Shown here: positions 7,864-17,477 of the stretch, piece by piece | Layout: each line of letters opens with the position of its first letter | Position numbering within the stretch: position 1 is the stretch's first letter | From: an uncultured Succinivibrionaceae bacterium | GTDB taxonomy: Bacteria; Pseudomonadota; Gammaproteobacteria; Enterobacterales; Succinivibrionaceae | Assembly (NCBI GenBank): GCA_944389865.1 | Contig: CALXNX010000007.1 | Coordinates: forward strand, 1 to 62,451 | DNA length: 62,451 nt | Direction: 5' to 3' | Program-made: the position numbers and the translations under genes | The notes under the pieces: model-generated | Told to the model about the DNA's origin: nothing | Database searches by the model: none | The model's input: the letters and a program-made list of their open reading frames with translations, nothing else

Positions 7864-10374
7864 ATGGCCGAACCTGCAGCTGATCTGTCCTTAGTGCGTG
7901 AAAAATACCTGAGCCGTCTGCGCCGTATCGACGCGATTAATGCTCAGAAGCATGCCTATGCGAGCTCTTTAGTCTCGCCGCAGTCGCTGCGCTTTTTGGC
8001 AGTACTGCCGGTCCTGCTGCACTATAACGTCCCGGGACTGCCGGGCTATCGGCCGGGCTCAATCCCCTGCGGCATCGATTTTTATACTCCCACGGCCGCG
8101 CAGCTGCAGGCGGTGCAGGAGTGGTGCGGGCAGCTGCCGCCGGAGCCTGAGCAAAAACGCATCTTAGGTCTCTACGGCATGGGCAGCACCGCCTCGGCAG
8201 GTCAGGGCGCCAACTCCGATTTTGATATCTGGGTATGCGTCAGTCACAGCCTGACGCACGAGCAGCTGCTTGCCTTAAATGAAAAATGTCAGTTTATCTG
8301 CACTTATGCGCGCGGCCTGGGGGTCGATCTCAATCTCTTTGTTACGCGCGATGACCGCTTTACCAATGCCGCAGCGGATCAAATCGGCGGGGATAACTGC
8401 GGCTCGGCGCAGAATCTTTTCTTATTAGACGAGTTTTACCGCAGCGCCGTGCGGCTGGCCGGACGCTATCTGACCTGGTATTTCATTTCCTCCGATGAAG
8501 AGCTGGATGATTACGCGGGCTATGCCGCTGAATTTGCTGACAGCGGGGCGCTGCCGGAGAACGGCTTCTTTGACTTTGGATCGGTAGTGGGCAGCTCGCC
8601 TGCTGAGTACTTCGGCTCCGGCTTGTGGCTGCTCTACAAAGGCATTGAACAGCCCTTTAAGGCCGCACTCAAAATTCTTTTAATGGAGACCTACGCTGAC
8701 GATTATCCGCAGACTCAGCTGCTCTCCTCGCAGATGAAGGACGAGCTGTTAAACGGCAGCGGAGTTTACGATCTGCGTCTTGACCCTTACTTTTTAATGT
8801 ACCGCAAGGTGCATGACTATTTAATTAAAGAAGGAGATTTCGGCCGTCTGCACCTGGTGCGCAAATGCTTTTATTTAAAGATTTTCTTAGGGCTTAAAGG
8901 CCTGCCGGCCGGGCCGATTGTCACTGCGCGCCGGCGGCTTCTTGATGAGCTGGCTGAAAGCTGGCGCTGGAGCGCGGACGAGCGCGCGGAGCTGGAAAAC
9001 CGCGGTCTGTGGAAAATTCATTATATCGGCGCCTTCTATCAGGCGCTTTACGCCTCGCTGATGCAGTCCTACCGCGCACTGCTGAGCTTCTCGGTCCGGC
9101 ACGGCATTGAATACGCCATTACCTCAGATGACGCCGGGGTGCTGTCGCGCAAGCTCTACGCCGCTTACGACCCCTCTCCGGGCAAGGTCATTCTCTACTC
9201 TCCGGAGTTTACTTATTCCCTGGAGGAGCCGGATCTGACCTTTGTGAAGGCCGGAGCGCAGAGCCTGTGTCCGCAGGGCTGGCATGTCTATGCCGCGCGC
9301 GGGGACAGCATTGAGATTTTAGAGACCAGGCGCGCGTATGCGGCCGGCAGCATTACTGAGGCGGTGACCTGGGCCTGCCTCAACCGCCTGCTTACCAAAC
9401 GTACGCAGATCTTTGCCGCCGGAGCCAAACACGGCGTTACGGCAGATAAGATCAGACGCCTGGCTGACGACATCATGCGCCTTATCAGCCGCGAGGCGCA
9501 TGCCAAGGTCCCGGACAGCGCACTGATGCGTCCGCGCGAGCTTAAGACCTGTGCGGTGCTGCTGAATTTAGAGCGCGATCTTACCGCTCAAAGCCGCCTG
9601 CAGGGCTATGATCTGACCTCCGGCACCACCTTAAGCGCCGGGCGGCAGCATGTATGCTTAATCGGCTCGGTGACGCTGCTGACCGTCAATTCCTGGGGCG
9701 AGACTTTAACCGTGGAGCTGCCCGACGGCGAGGAAGGGGTAATTGAGCTTTTGGCGGTGCTGCTGCGCGTCAGCAAAAACGCCGAGCAGGTCGATCTGCG
9801 CAGCGTGCTCTCCTCCATTCAGGTGTGCTGCTATGCAGCCGCCCATGCCGATTTAATCCGCTATGATATGCAGGCGCTCATCCGTCAGGTCTTCTCGTGC
9901 TTAACCTCCCCGGAGGATGGTGCCGGCTTTGCCTTTACCGTGGGGCATAACAATTACGCGGCCCGCTCAATGCGCGATCGCGGCGTCTATATCGTGCGGC
10001 ACAATGTCCTGGGCGATGAGATCAATACCTTCGGCGTCTATACCCGCTTCGGCATGCGCCCGGAGTATGCGCTGCAGGTGCCGGCGCAGGTGGATCGCTA
10101 TGCTAATGTGGGGATTATGCAGTACTTCTTTGCGCCCTTAGTAGACGGCTGGGATATCTACATCGTCAATGAAGACAATGAAGTGCAGATCTACCCCCAT
10201 TACGTGGGCTCGCGTGCAGCTCTGGTCAATGCCATCAACCGCTACTACACCAAGCTCTCTGAGGAAAATCAGGTAGGGCGGGCGCGTTTTAATCTGCCGC
10301 AGTACTTTGTACTGAGTGCGGACTTAAAGTCCATCCATCCCTTCACCATTCGTGAGCAGGCGCGCATCGATTAA
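7864..10374 (+). CDS. cyaA: Class I adenylate cyclase CyaA
   Basis: Makes cAMP from ATP for CRP-dependent control. The length of 836 residues is close to the 848 of E. coli. The class I nucleotidyltransferase core is clear: GMGSTASAGQGANSDFDIWVC (shown here in part: GSTASAGQ and SDFDIWVC), with the two catalytic aspartates in DFD. The C-terminal regulatory half is present (VDGWDIYIVNEDNEVQIY). No good Shine-Dalgarno precedes the ATG, which fits the weak translation known for this gene in enterobacteria. It is divergent from hemX. The frataxin gene cyaY, often next to cyaA, is not seen. Confidence 0.95.
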   Translation: MAEPAADLSLVREKYLSRLRRIDAINAQKHAYASSLVSPQSLRFLAVLPVLLHYNVPGLPGYRPGSIPCGIDFYTPTAAQLQAVQEWCGQLPPEPEQKRILGLYGMGSTASAGQGANSDFDIWVCVSHSLTHEQLLALNEKCQFICTYARGLGVDLNLFVTRDDRFTNAAADQIGGDNCGSAQNLFLLDEFYRSAVRLAGRYLTWYFISSDEELDDYAGYAAEFADSGALPENGFFDFGSVVGSSPAEYFGSGLWLLYKGIEQPFKAALKILLMETYADDYPQTQLLSSQMKDELLNGSGVYDLRLDPYFLMYRKVHDYLIKEGDFGRLHLVRKCFYLKIFLGLKGLPAGPIVTARRRLLDELAESWRWSADERAELENRGLWKIHYIGAFYQALYASLMQSYRALLSFSVRHGIEYAITSDDAGVLSRKLYAAYDPSPGKVILYSPEFTYSLEEPDLTFVKAGAQSLCPQGWHVYAARGDSIEILETRRAYAAGSITEAVTWACLNRLLTKRTQIFAAGAKHGVTADKIRRLADDIMRLISREAHAKVPDSALMRPRELKTCAVLLNLERDLTAQSRLQGYDLTSGTTLSAGRQHVCLIGSVTLLTVNSWGETLTVELPDGEEGVIELLAVLLRVSKNAEQVDLRSVLSSIQVCCYAAAHADLIRYDMQALIRQVFSCLTSPEDGAGFAFTVGHNNYAARSMRDRGVYIVRHNVLGDEINTFGVYTRFGMRPEYALQVPAQVDRYANVGIMQYFFAPLVDGWDIYIVNEDNEVQIYPHYVGSRAALVNAINRYYTKLSEENQVGRARFNLPQYFVLSADLKSIHPFTIREQARID

Positions 10375-10492
10375 ATCCGTGCGCTGCGCTTCTTTCGGTG
10401 CGCCCTCTGCTGGCGGGCGCAAAAAGATTTGAGTTAAAAGCAGGGGCGCATTAAACTTTCTGCAATTAGTCATATTCTGCACAGGATTACGT

Positions 10493-10690
10493 ATGCAGCA
10501 GCATCATTTAGTTTTAAAAGCGCTGACGGCCATTGCAGCGGTGCTGGCGCTCACCGCCGCAGGCTGCGGTCTTAAATATGATCTCTATCTGCCCGATGAA
10601 GAACAGAGCACGCAGCAGCATGGCGGCGCTCCTGATCATTCTGCTGACGGTCAGGTGACGCTGTTTTCCACCGGCGGCGAGCAGGAATAG
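10493..10690 (+). CDS. lptM: LptM (YifL) small lipoprotein
   Basis: 65-residue lipoprotein with a Sec signal helix ending in a lipobox-like AAGC (Cys near residue 24), followed by GLKYDLYLPDE, which matches the family's CGLKGPLYFP signature. LptM stabilises the LptD-LptE lipopolysaccharide translocon at the outer membrane. AGGA lies a suitable distance before the ATG. Its place directly upstream of lysA-dapF is the conserved gammaproteobacterial arrangement. Confidence 0.85.
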   Translation: MQQHHLVLKALTAIAAVLALTAAGCGLKYDLYLPDEEQSTQQHGGAPDHSADGQVTLFSTGGEQE

Positions 10691-10741
10691 ACCATCAGGA
10701 TCTGAATTTTAGGACGCAACAGCTAAGCAAACGGTTTAATC

Positions 10742-11989
10742 ATGGATTACTTTAATTATAAAAACGACGAACTTTATGCCGAGGATTTAAAGGTCAGCGC
10801 TTTAGCTGAACAGTTCGGCACTCCTTTATACATTTACTCCAAGGCCACCTTAGTGCGCCATATGCGCGCTTTTGAAGAAGCCTTAGCCGGCAGGAAGCAT
10901 CTGATCTGCTATGCCGTTAAGGCCAATGCCAATTTAAGCCTGCTCTCCTTAATGAAGTCCTTAGGCGCAGGCTTTGACGTAGTTTCCGAGGGCGAGCTGC
11001 GCCGCGTGCTGCAGATCGGGGCCGATCCCGCCAGGATCATTTTCTCGGGCGTGGGCAAGTCCCGGGCGGAGCTGACTTTGGCGGTCAATACCGGCATCGG
11101 CTGCATCAATGTGGAATCAGAGCCTGAGCTTGAGCTGCTCTCGCAAATCTGCGCAGAGCTCAAAAAGCCGGCCCGCATTGCCCTGCGCGTCAACCCCGAT
11201 GTCGATGCCAAAACGCACCCTTCCATTTCCACCGGCCTGAAGAGCAATAAGTTCGGCATTGCTATAGATGCTGCGCTGCCCTTATATCAGCGCATTGCGG
11301 CCGATCCGTATCTGCAGGTGAGCGGTATTGACTGCCACATCGGCTCGCAGATGACCTCCAATGCTCCGATCGCTGAAGCCACGGAAAAGCTCCTGAACCT
11401 GTACGGACAGCTGGAGGAGGCCGGCATCAATGTCGATCATATCGACGTAGGCGGCGGCCTCGGTGTGACCTATAACGATGAAACCCCGCCGTCCCCTTAC
11501 GATTACTTAGCGGCGGTGCTCAAGCGCGTCGGGCAGCGCGAGGTCTCAGTCTATGTCGAGCCGGGGCGCGCTATGGTGGCCAATGCCGGCATCCTGGTCT
11601 GTGAGGCGCTGTATATTAAAAAGACTGCGGTCAAGAACTTCTGCATCGTGGACGCCGGCATGAACGATTTAATCCGTCCGGCTCTGTACAACTCCTGGAT
11701 GAATATCATTGAGTGCCGTAAAAATCAGGGTGAGAAGATGCTCTGCGATGTGGTAGGTCCCATCTGCGAGAGCGATGATTTCTTAGGGCATGATCGCAAG
11801 CTGGCGGTTCAAGCAGGCGATCTGCTGGCGGTACGCGGCGCGGGCGCTTACGGCATGTCCATGGCATCCAATTACAATGCCCGCCGCCTGCCCTGCGAGA
11901 TCCTGGTGGACGGCGATAAGGCGCAGGTGATCCGCCGCCGCCAGGACTTTGCTGATCTGTGGGCGCAGGAAGAACTGCTGCCGTTTTAG
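10742..11989 (+). CDS. lysA: Diaminopimelate decarboxylase
   Basis: PLP-dependent fold-III enzyme for the last step of lysine synthesis, meso-DAP to L-lysine. 415 residues. YAVKANAN (about 58-65) carries the PLP lysine, HIGSQ marks the barrel core, and GGGLG binds phosphate. It is followed after 9 bp by dapF, so the two consecutive lysine enzymes are cotranscribed with xerC and the HAD gene. The EPGRAMVANAG and GAYGMSMASNYN segments are typical of LysA. Confidence 0.96.
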   Translation: MDYFNYKNDELYAEDLKVSALAEQFGTPLYIYSKATLVRHMRAFEEALAGRKHLICYAVKANANLSLLSLMKSLGAGFDVVSEGELRRVLQIGADPARIIFSGVGKSRAELTLAVNTGIGCINVESEPELELLSQICAELKKPARIALRVNPDVDAKTHPSISTGLKSNKFGIAIDAALPLYQRIAADPYLQVSGIDCHIGSQMTSNAPIAEATEKLLNLYGQLEEAGINVDHIDVGGGLGVTYNDETPPSPYDYLAAVLKRVGQREVSVYVEPGRAMVANAGILVCEALYIKKTAVKNFCIVDAGMNDLIRPALYNSWMNIIECRKNQGEKMLCDVVGPICESDDFLGHDRKLAVQAGDLLAVRGAGAYGMSMASNYNARRLPCEILVDGDKAQVIRRRQDFADLWAQEELLPF

Positions 11990-11998
11990 GAGAAGGAC

Positions 11999-12832
11999 AT
12001 GCTGCTGAAATTTACCAAGATGCAGGGGCTGGGCAACGACTTCATGGTCGTGGACGGGGTGCGCCAGAAAATTTACTTCTCCCCGGAGCTCATCCGCCGC
12101 CTGGCCGATCGCCATTACGGCGTAGGCTTTGATCAGCTCCTGCTGGTCGAGCCGCCGTACAACCCTGAGCTCGATTTTCACTACCGCATCTTTAACGCCG
12201 ACGGTTCTGAAGTGCAGATGTGCGGCAACGGCGCGCGCTGCTTTGTGCGCTTTGTGCTGGAGCACGGACTTACCAAAAAGCACGATATTCACGTCAGCAC
12301 CACGGCCGGGGTGCTGCGCTTAAAGCTCAATGATGACGGCACAGTGCTCGTCAACATGGGCAAGCCTGAGTTTGAGCCCCGACGCATTCCCTTTAAGGCG
12401 GACTCGCAGGCGGATTTTTATACCTTAGAGGCAGGCGATCGCACTTTTACCTGCGGCGCCGTGTCTATGGGCAATCCGCATGTGGTAACTGAGGTCGTGG
12501 ACGTGCACAGCTTTGATGTGGCAAAATACGGTCCCATTTTTGAGAAGCATTCCTTATTCCCTGAGCATGTCAATGCCGGCTTTTTCAGCAAAGTTGATGA
12601 TCACGAGATTGATCTGCGCGTCTACGAGCGCGGGGCGGGCGAGACCTTAGCCTGCGGCTCGGGGGCCTGCGCTGCGGCCGTGATCGGCATTATTCAGGGC
12701 CGGATCCAGTCCCCGGTGAAGGTCAATCTGCCGGGGGGCACTCTTACCATCAGCTACGAGGGGCGCGGCAGCGCGGTGATGATGTCAGGTCCTGCCGTCA
12801 CGGTCTTTGAAGGCAGCATCGAGATCCATTAA
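11999..12832 (+). CDS. dapF: Diaminopimelate epimerase
   Basis: Converts LL-DAP to meso-DAP for lysine and peptidoglycan. 277 residues. The two catalytic cysteines lie in MCGNGARCF (near 71-79) and [10 protein letters not shown] (near 218). The N-terminus is the standard [24 protein letters not shown] lies just before the ATG. The stop TAA overlaps the xerC ATG by one base (TAATG), indicating translational coupling. Confidence 0.97.
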   Translation: MLLKFTKMQGLGNDFMVVDGVRQKIYFSPELIRRLADRHYGVGFDQLLLVEPPYNPELDFHYRIFNADGSEVQMCGNGARCFVRFVLEHGLTKKHDIHVSTTAGVLRLKLNDDGTVLVNMGKPEFEPRRIPFKADSQADFYTLEAGDRTFTCGAVSMGNPHVVTEVVDVHSFDVAKYGPIFEKHSLFPEHVNAGFFSKVDDHEIDLRVYERGAGETLACGSGACAAAVIGIIQGRIQSPVKVNLPGGTLTISYEGRGSAVMMSGPAVTVFEGSIEIH

Positions 12833-13755
12833 TGGAGCAGGCCTTTGCAGCGCAGATTGCGGCTTTCTTAAATTACGCCTCAGCCGAGCGCCGCTTCAGT
12901 GCGCATACTGTGGACTCCTATGAACGGGCGCTGCATAAGGCCGAGAAGTGCCTGAAAAGGGAGACCAGTCTTACCTCCTTTACCGAGGTGGACGAGGATG
13001 CCATGCGCATCATCCTGCGCGAGTTCAACTTTACGCTGCAGGATGCTGAGCGCATGGCCGCCTCCAGTACCGCTCATGATCTCTACGCCTTAAGCTCCTT
13101 CTTTAAATTTTTAATTAAAGAGGGGGTGATGGAAAGCAATCCGGTGGAGGCGGTTGCTGCTCCCAAGGTTAAAAGACCGCTGCCGCGCGTCCTGTCCAAC
13201 GATGAGGCGCAGCTGCTGATTTCCGCCTGCAGTACGGACAAATTCGGCCTGCGCGATCGAGCGGCCATTGAGCTGCTCTACGGCGCCGGGCTGCGTGTAG
13301 GCGAGCTTACCGCCCTTGATTTAAATCAGCTCGATTTGCCCTTAAAGGAAGTGCGGGTGGTGGGCAAGGGCCGCAAGGAGCGCTGCGCCCCTTTCGGCTC
13401 CTGCGCGCAGAAAGCGCTGACGGATTATCTGCAGGTGCGCCATGAGTTCAAGCCGCGGCCTGACTGTCAGGCGGTATTTTTAAACCGCTTCGGGCGGCGC
13501 ATTTCCACCAGAGCCATTGAGCAGCATTTAAGCGCCTTGGCGGTGCAGTGCGGCATTACCGGGCAGGTGACTCCGCACAAGCTGCGCCATTCCTTTGCTA
13601 CGGAAATGCTGGCAGGGGGCGCGGACATCCGTACCGTGCAGGAACTGCTGGGGCACTCCAGCCTGGCGGCTACGCAGATTTATACCCACGTGGATTTAGA
13701 ACGCTTAAAGCAGGCCTACGCGCAGGCTCATCCGCGCGATCACATGGAGGATTGA
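12832..13755 (+). CDS. xerC: Tyrosine recombinase XerC
   Basis: Chromosome-dimer resolution recombinase acting with XerD at dif. 307 residues. It has an N-terminal SAM-like core-binding domain and a C-terminal catalytic domain with the usual residues: Arg in GAGLRVGEL, Lys in VGKGRKER, HKLRH, the GH of LLGHSSLAATQIYTHV, and the Tyr nucleophile in YTHV. It overlaps dapF by one base, and its TGA overlaps the next ATG by one base (TGATG). The gene order dapF-xerC-yigB is conserved, though the DUF484 gene usually between dapF and xerC is missing. Confidence 0.95.
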   Translation: MEQAFAAQIAAFLNYASAERRFSAHTVDSYERALHKAEKCLKRETSLTSFTEVDEDAMRIILREFNFTLQDAERMAASSTAHDLYALSSFFKFLIKEGVMESNPVEAVAAPKVKRPLPRVLSNDEAQLLISACSTDKFGLRDRAAIELLYGAGLRVGELTALDLNQLDLPLKEVRVVGKGRKERCAPFGSCAQKALTDYLQVRHEFKPRPDCQAVFLNRFGRRISTRAIEQHLSALAVQCGITGQVTPHKLRHSFATEMLAGGADIRTVQELLGHSSLAATQIYTHVDLERLKQAYAQAHPRDHMED

Positions 13756-14480
13756 TGCGCTTTTATAAGGCCCTGCGTCCGATTCGGGCGCTCAGCTTTG
13801 ATTTAGACGATACCCTGTATCACAACATCCCCTTTATTAAGGATGCCGAGGAATGGTTTTCGCGCTATTTAACTGCGCGCTATAAACTGCCTGACTGCTG
13901 CAGCGCCTACGCTTTCTGGGAGCATGACAAGGATCTGATTGCCCTAAGTCAGCCGGAATTAAAGAATGACGTCACCTATCTGCGCGCTAAAGCGCTGACT
14001 GTGACTTTTGCCAGGCTGCAGCGCGTCCTGCCCATCATGGAAGCTTTGGAGCTGGTGCAGATCTTCATAAAAAAGCGCTCGCAGGTGCCGGTGCCGGAGA
14101 GCTCGCTGCGCCTGTTGGACCAATTAAAGTCCCGGGTGCCTTTAATCGCGCTGTCCAACGGCAACGTCTGTACGCAGACTTTAGGTCTTGATCATTATTT
14201 TTGCTTTGATCTGCGCCCCGGGCTGTCGCCGCATCAGCTGCGCAAGCCGTACCCTGATCTGTTCCAGCAGGCGGCGCAGCGGCTGGGGGTGCCCCTGGAG
14301 AGCATCCTGCATGTAGGCGATGAGCCGCTCTCCGATGTGCACGGGGCGGTGGGCGCAGGCTGTCAGTGCGCCTGGCTTAAGGGCGGCGTTGCCGGCAGGA
14401 GCAGCGGCATCAAAAATCTGCTGTGGCTGCCCACGGTGGAGCTGGATGATTTAGCCGAGCTCCTGCTCATCGTCCATTGA
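13755..14480 (+). CDS. yigB: HAD-superfamily hydrolase, YigB family
   Basis: 241 residues from the ATG that overlaps the xerC stop; a longer upstream frame would run inside xerC and is not credible. The HAD motifs are present: FDLDDTLY (motif I, nucleophile Asp), ALSNG (motif II), the Lys in RKPYPDLF, and HVGDEPLSDVHGA (motif IV). E. coli YigB dephosphorylates FMN in riboflavin metabolism. The substrate here is inferred only from orthology and synteny with xerC. Confidence 0.88.
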   Translation: MRFYKALRPIRALSFDLDDTLYHNIPFIKDAEEWFSRYLTARYKLPDCCSAYAFWEHDKDLIALSQPELKNDVTYLRAKALTVTFARLQRVLPIMEALELVQIFIKKRSQVPVPESSLRLLDQLKSRVPLIALSNGNVCTQTLGLDHYFCFDLRPGLSPHQLRKPYPDLFQQAAQRLGVPLESILHVGDEPLSDVHGAVGAGCQCAWLKGGVAGRSSGIKNLLWLPTVELDDLAELLLIVH

Positions 14481-14543
14481 CTTTCTATGCTAAAATTCAA
14501 CTTTTGTTTTACCCTGCAGCTTACCTGTAAATTGAGGTGAAAG

Positions 14544-15008
14544 GTGACAGATTTAGTTTCTGCAGATCAGTGGACGCAGTTCAGCGCCTTCTTTATGCGC
14601 CACTATATGATGTGCGGCGCCTGGCTGGTAGTGCTGGTGCTGCTGATTGTGATGCAGTTTAAGATCATGACTGCCCGCATTAAGAAGGCTACCGTCAACA
14701 GCGCCGTAATGATGGTCAATCGTCAGTCCGGCATCTTCGTGGATGTGCGCAGCGCAGAAAAATTTGCCCAGGGGCATATTGCCAATGCGGTGAACATTAC
14801 CGCTGCGGATATTAAAGGCGGCAAGGTGCAGCGCATTGATCGCAGCAAGGATGCTCCGGTGATCATCGTCGGCCGCGACAAATACGATACCGACTGCTTC
14901 AACTCCGCCAAGCTGTTAAAGCAGCGCGGCTTTACTCAGGTTTTCGTGCTTGAAGGCGGCATCGCGGATTGGGAAAGCGCCAATCTGCCGCTGACGCAGA
15001 AGAGATAA
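14544..15008 (+). CDS. yibN: YibN-like membrane-anchored rhodanese-domain protein
   Basis: 154 residues with a GTG start 4 nt downstream of a GAGGTG Shine-Dalgarno. An N-terminal membrane helix (about 24-42) is followed by a rhodanese fold (FVDVRSAEKFAQGHIANAVNI, shown in part: DVRS and GHIANA; GGIADW at the C-terminus). The sulfur-transfer loop is atypical, with the Cys displaced (VGRDKYDTDC), as in E. coli YibN. In E. coli yibN heads the yibN-grxC-secB-gpsA group. Here secB and gpsA follow directly and no grxC lies between. Confidence 0.85.
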   Translation: MTDLVSADQWTQFSAFFMRHYMMCGAWLVVLVLLIVMQFKIMTARIKKATVNSAVMMVNRQSGIFVDVRSAEKFAQGHIANAVNITAADIKGGKVQRIDRSKDAPVIIVGRDKYDTDCFNSAKLLKQRGFTQVFVLEGGIADWESANLPLTQKR

Positions 15009-15030
15009 CTTTACTACTAAGGACTCAAAA

Positions 15031-15588
15031 ATGACTGATAATACTCAGAACACTCATGAGCCGGCAGCTCCGGCTGCAGCCCAGCAGGCGCGTCCCGGCT
15101 ATGCCATGCTGCGCGTCTATGCCAAGAACTGCTCCTTAGAGACTCCGGATTCTCCGGCCATCTTCCGCACGCCGTGGAAGCCTGAACTCAAGGTGTCCTT
15201 CAGCAATCACTCCACTTTAGTGGAGAAGAGCAGGGAAGACGCCCCGCAGCAGATCGACACCTACGAGGTGGTGCTGCGCGTGACTGTGACCTGCAAAGTG
15301 GGCGAGCAGACTGCCTTCATCTGCGAGGTCAATCAGGCAGGCTTATTCGCCTTAACCGGCATCAAGAACCAGGAAGAGATCGACGTGATCTTAGGCGCCA
15401 TTGCTCCTAATACCCTGTTCCCGTATGCCCGCGAGGCTGTAGCCAGCTTTGTCAACCGCGGATCCTTCCCGGCTTTAAATCTGCAGCCTGTGGACTTCAT
15501 TCAGTTATACCGCGCCCGCCGCATGCAGGCCTTAAAGCAGGCTCAGGCTGCCGCGCAGGCTGAGAAGAAGGACGAGCCGGTAGCCTAA
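15031..15588 (+). CDS. secB: Protein-export chaperone SecB
   Basis: Tetrameric cytosolic chaperone that keeps precursors unfolded and delivers them to SecA. 185 residues, about 30 more than E. coli, because of an Ala/Gln-rich N-terminal extension and an Ala/Lys-rich tail. Core signatures include DTYEVVLRVTVTC, QAGLFALTGI and LFPYAREAV. It lies between the YibN-like gene and gpsA, the usual gammaproteobacterial order. Confidence 0.95.
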   Translation: MTDNTQNTHEPAAPAAAQQARPGYAMLRVYAKNCSLETPDSPAIFRTPWKPELKVSFSNHSTLVEKSREDAPQQIDTYEVVLRVTVTCKVGEQTAFICEVNQAGLFALTGIKNQEEIDVILGAIAPNTLFPYAREAVASFVNRGSFPALNLQPVDFIQLYRARRMQALKQAQAAAQAEKKDEPVA

Positions 15589-15636
15589 AAGATTACCGGG
15601 ACCTACTTTCTAAATAAGTCTCACAGGCCCTGCTGC

Positions 15637-16641
15637 ATGAGCATAATGAGAGCAGACGTCGCAGTGGCCGGCGCCGGATCCTACGGAACTGCGCTGGCCA
15701 TGGCAGCCGCCTCCAAGGGGCTGCAGGTGCGCCTGTATGCCCGCAGTCCGGAACGTGCGGCCGTGATGCAGCAGTGCCGCTGCAATCCCTTTTATTTAAA
15801 AGATCTGCCCTTTCCCGACACTCTGACGGTAACCTCTGATTTTGCCGAGGCCTTTACCGACGCTGAGCTGGCGCTGCTGGCGGTGCCCAGTCATTCCTTT
15901 GTGCAGAGCGTGCGGCAGGTGCAGCCTTTTCTGCGGCCGGGCCAGGGACTACTGTGGGCCGCCAAGGGCCTTGATTTAACTACCGGGCGCTTTTTATCCG
16001 ACATCGCTGCGGAAATTCTGCCGCCCGGTACGCCTTTAGCTGCCATCTCCGGCCCCACCTTTGCCCGCGAATTGGCCGCCGGAATGCCCACCGCCATTGC
16101 AGTCGCCGGTACGCAGCCTGAGTTTACGCAGCAGGTCTGCGAGACCCTGCATACCCCGTCTTTTCGCATCTATCAAAGCAGCGACTTTGTCGCGCTGCAG
16201 CTGGGCGGCGCGGTTAAAAACGTCATCGCCATCGGGGCGGGCATGTCAGACGGCCTGGGGTACGGCGCTAATGCCCGTACAGCGCTGATTACGCGCGGTC
16301 TCGTGGAAATTACCCGCCTGGGGGCAGCATTAGGCGCGCAGGAGCGCAGCTTCATGGGTCTGTCAGGATTGGGCGATCTGATCCTCACCTGTACGGATAA
16401 TCAGTCGCGCAACCGCCGTTTCGGGCTGATGCTGGGGCAGGGGCAGCAGGCCGCTGCCGCGCTTAAAGCTATCGGTCAGGCCGTGGAAGGCTACGCCATG
16501 ACTGCAGTGGTGTACAGGCTGGCGCAGCGCCTGAATGTAGAAATGCCGATCTGCTCTGAGATCTATGCGGTCCTGTATGAGGGGAAAGCCGGGCGGGAGG
16601 CCGCGCGCTCTCTGCTCGGGCGCGCGCCGGCAGCTGAGTGA
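15637..16641 (+). CDS. gpsA: NAD(P)H-dependent glycerol-3-phosphate dehydrogenase
   Basis: Reduces dihydroxyacetone phosphate to sn-glycerol-3-phosphate for phospholipids. 334 residues. The N-terminal Rossmann motif is GAGSYGTA. WAAKGLD, ISGPTFA and the catalytic Lys in GGAVKNVIAI are present, with LSGLGDL further on. The start could be the ATG at 15637 or the in-frame ATG at 15646. Its stop abuts the convergent nfuA stop with no intervening base, so there is no room for an ordinary terminator between them. Confidence 0.96.
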   Translation: MSIMRADVAVAGAGSYGTALAMAAASKGLQVRLYARSPERAAVMQQCRCNPFYLKDLPFPDTLTVTSDFAEAFTDAELALLAVPSHSFVQSVRQVQPFLRPGQGLLWAAKGLDLTTGRFLSDIAAEILPPGTPLAAISGPTFARELAAGMPTAIAVAGTQPEFTQQVCETLHTPSFRIYQSSDFVALQLGGAVKNVIAIGAGMSDGLGYGANARTALITRGLVEITRLGAALGAQERSFMGLSGLGDLILTCTDNQSRNRRFGLMLGQGQQAAAALKAIGQAVEGYAMTAVVYRLAQRLNVEMPICSEIYAVLYEGKAGREAARSLLGRAPAAE

Positions 16642-17232
16642 TCAGCCGAAAGTCTGCTCAGTGACCTGATGGGCGGTCACGTCTTCTACATCCTTAATCA
16701 TGCCGGGGAAGGCCTGATTTAACTGCGCCTGAATGCCGTCATGCAGTGTAGCGCCCACCATGGAGCAGCCCATGCAGCCGCCGGAGAACTTCACCTGCAC
16801 TACGTTATCGGGGGTTACCGCGACTAATTCCACTGCGCCGCCGTGGCTGGCCAGACTCGGATTGATCACGCTCTCCAGGAAGTGCTTGACCTGATCGTAG
16901 AGGGGGGCGCCTTCAGGCAGGACGTTCTTCTTCAGGTTGGGGGCGTGGAAAGTTAAAATCTCATCGCCGCTGTCATCCTTGCCCATGTCGATATAGGACT
17001 CATCTAAAAACTCACTGACCGCGCTGTCGATCACCACCTCAAAGCCGTTTAATTTGAAGTGCTCGTCATTGGGGGTGATGTATTCCTTGGGGCAGAATAA
17101 AATGCCGCATTCCACGCCCGGAGTGCCGGGATTGGTAACGCTCAGGCGGATGGCCAGCCCGTCCATCTGCTGCTTGGCAATGATCTTTCTAAAATAGGCC
17201 TGTGCCGGCTCGGTTACGGTAATTTTGCTCAT
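16642..17232 (-). CDS. nfuA: Fe/S biogenesis protein NfuA
   Basis: Carrier for 4Fe-4S clusters to apo-enzymes. 196 residues. A degenerate A-type N-terminal domain (lacking its cysteines) is followed by a Nfu domain with the cluster ligands in GGCMGCSMVGATL (residues about 148-160). It is convergent with gpsA. In E. coli nfuA lies near bioH, greB and pckA. Here bioH, greB and pckA lie 6.6-11 kb away, beyond the inserted sugar-catabolism locus. Confidence 0.95.
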   Translation of the reverse strand: MSKITVTEPAQAYFRKIIAKQQMDGLAIRLSVTNPGTPGVECGILFCPKEYITPNDEHFKLNGFEVVIDSAVSEFLDESYIDMGKDDSGDEILTFHAPNLKKNVLPEGAPLYDQVKHFLESVINPSLASHGGAVELVAVTPDNVVQVKFSGGCMGCSMVGATLHDGIQAQLNQAFPGMIKDVEDVTAHQVTEQTFG

Positions 17233-17477
17233 ATCTGTGCTGCCGTCCGTATAAAGTGTTCTGAATTTAAAGCTGCGGGTGATTATAGCAAGCGCCGGGC
17301 GCTTTGACGCGCCGACGTCCCCTTTCTGCTCCTGCGCTGCGCAATTTTATCAAGAGGGCAAGTGGACTGAAAAAGTGGATACGGCAAACGTTAATCTAAT
17401 AGTAATGGCCAAAACATGATGCAATGCAGGATATTATTTCCCAGCCTGATGGAGTCATAACAGTTCCATAGCTGCGC

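Noticed and set aside
10385-10434. Stem GCGCCC/GGGCGC after cyaA as a terminator
   Set aside because: It is followed by AAAAAG on the plus strand, not T residues, and does not fit a terminator in either direction.
13548-13754. N-terminal extension of the HAD hydrolase
   Set aside because: Those codons lie inside xerC in another frame. The ATG at 13755, overlapping the xerC stop, fits the YigB N-terminus.
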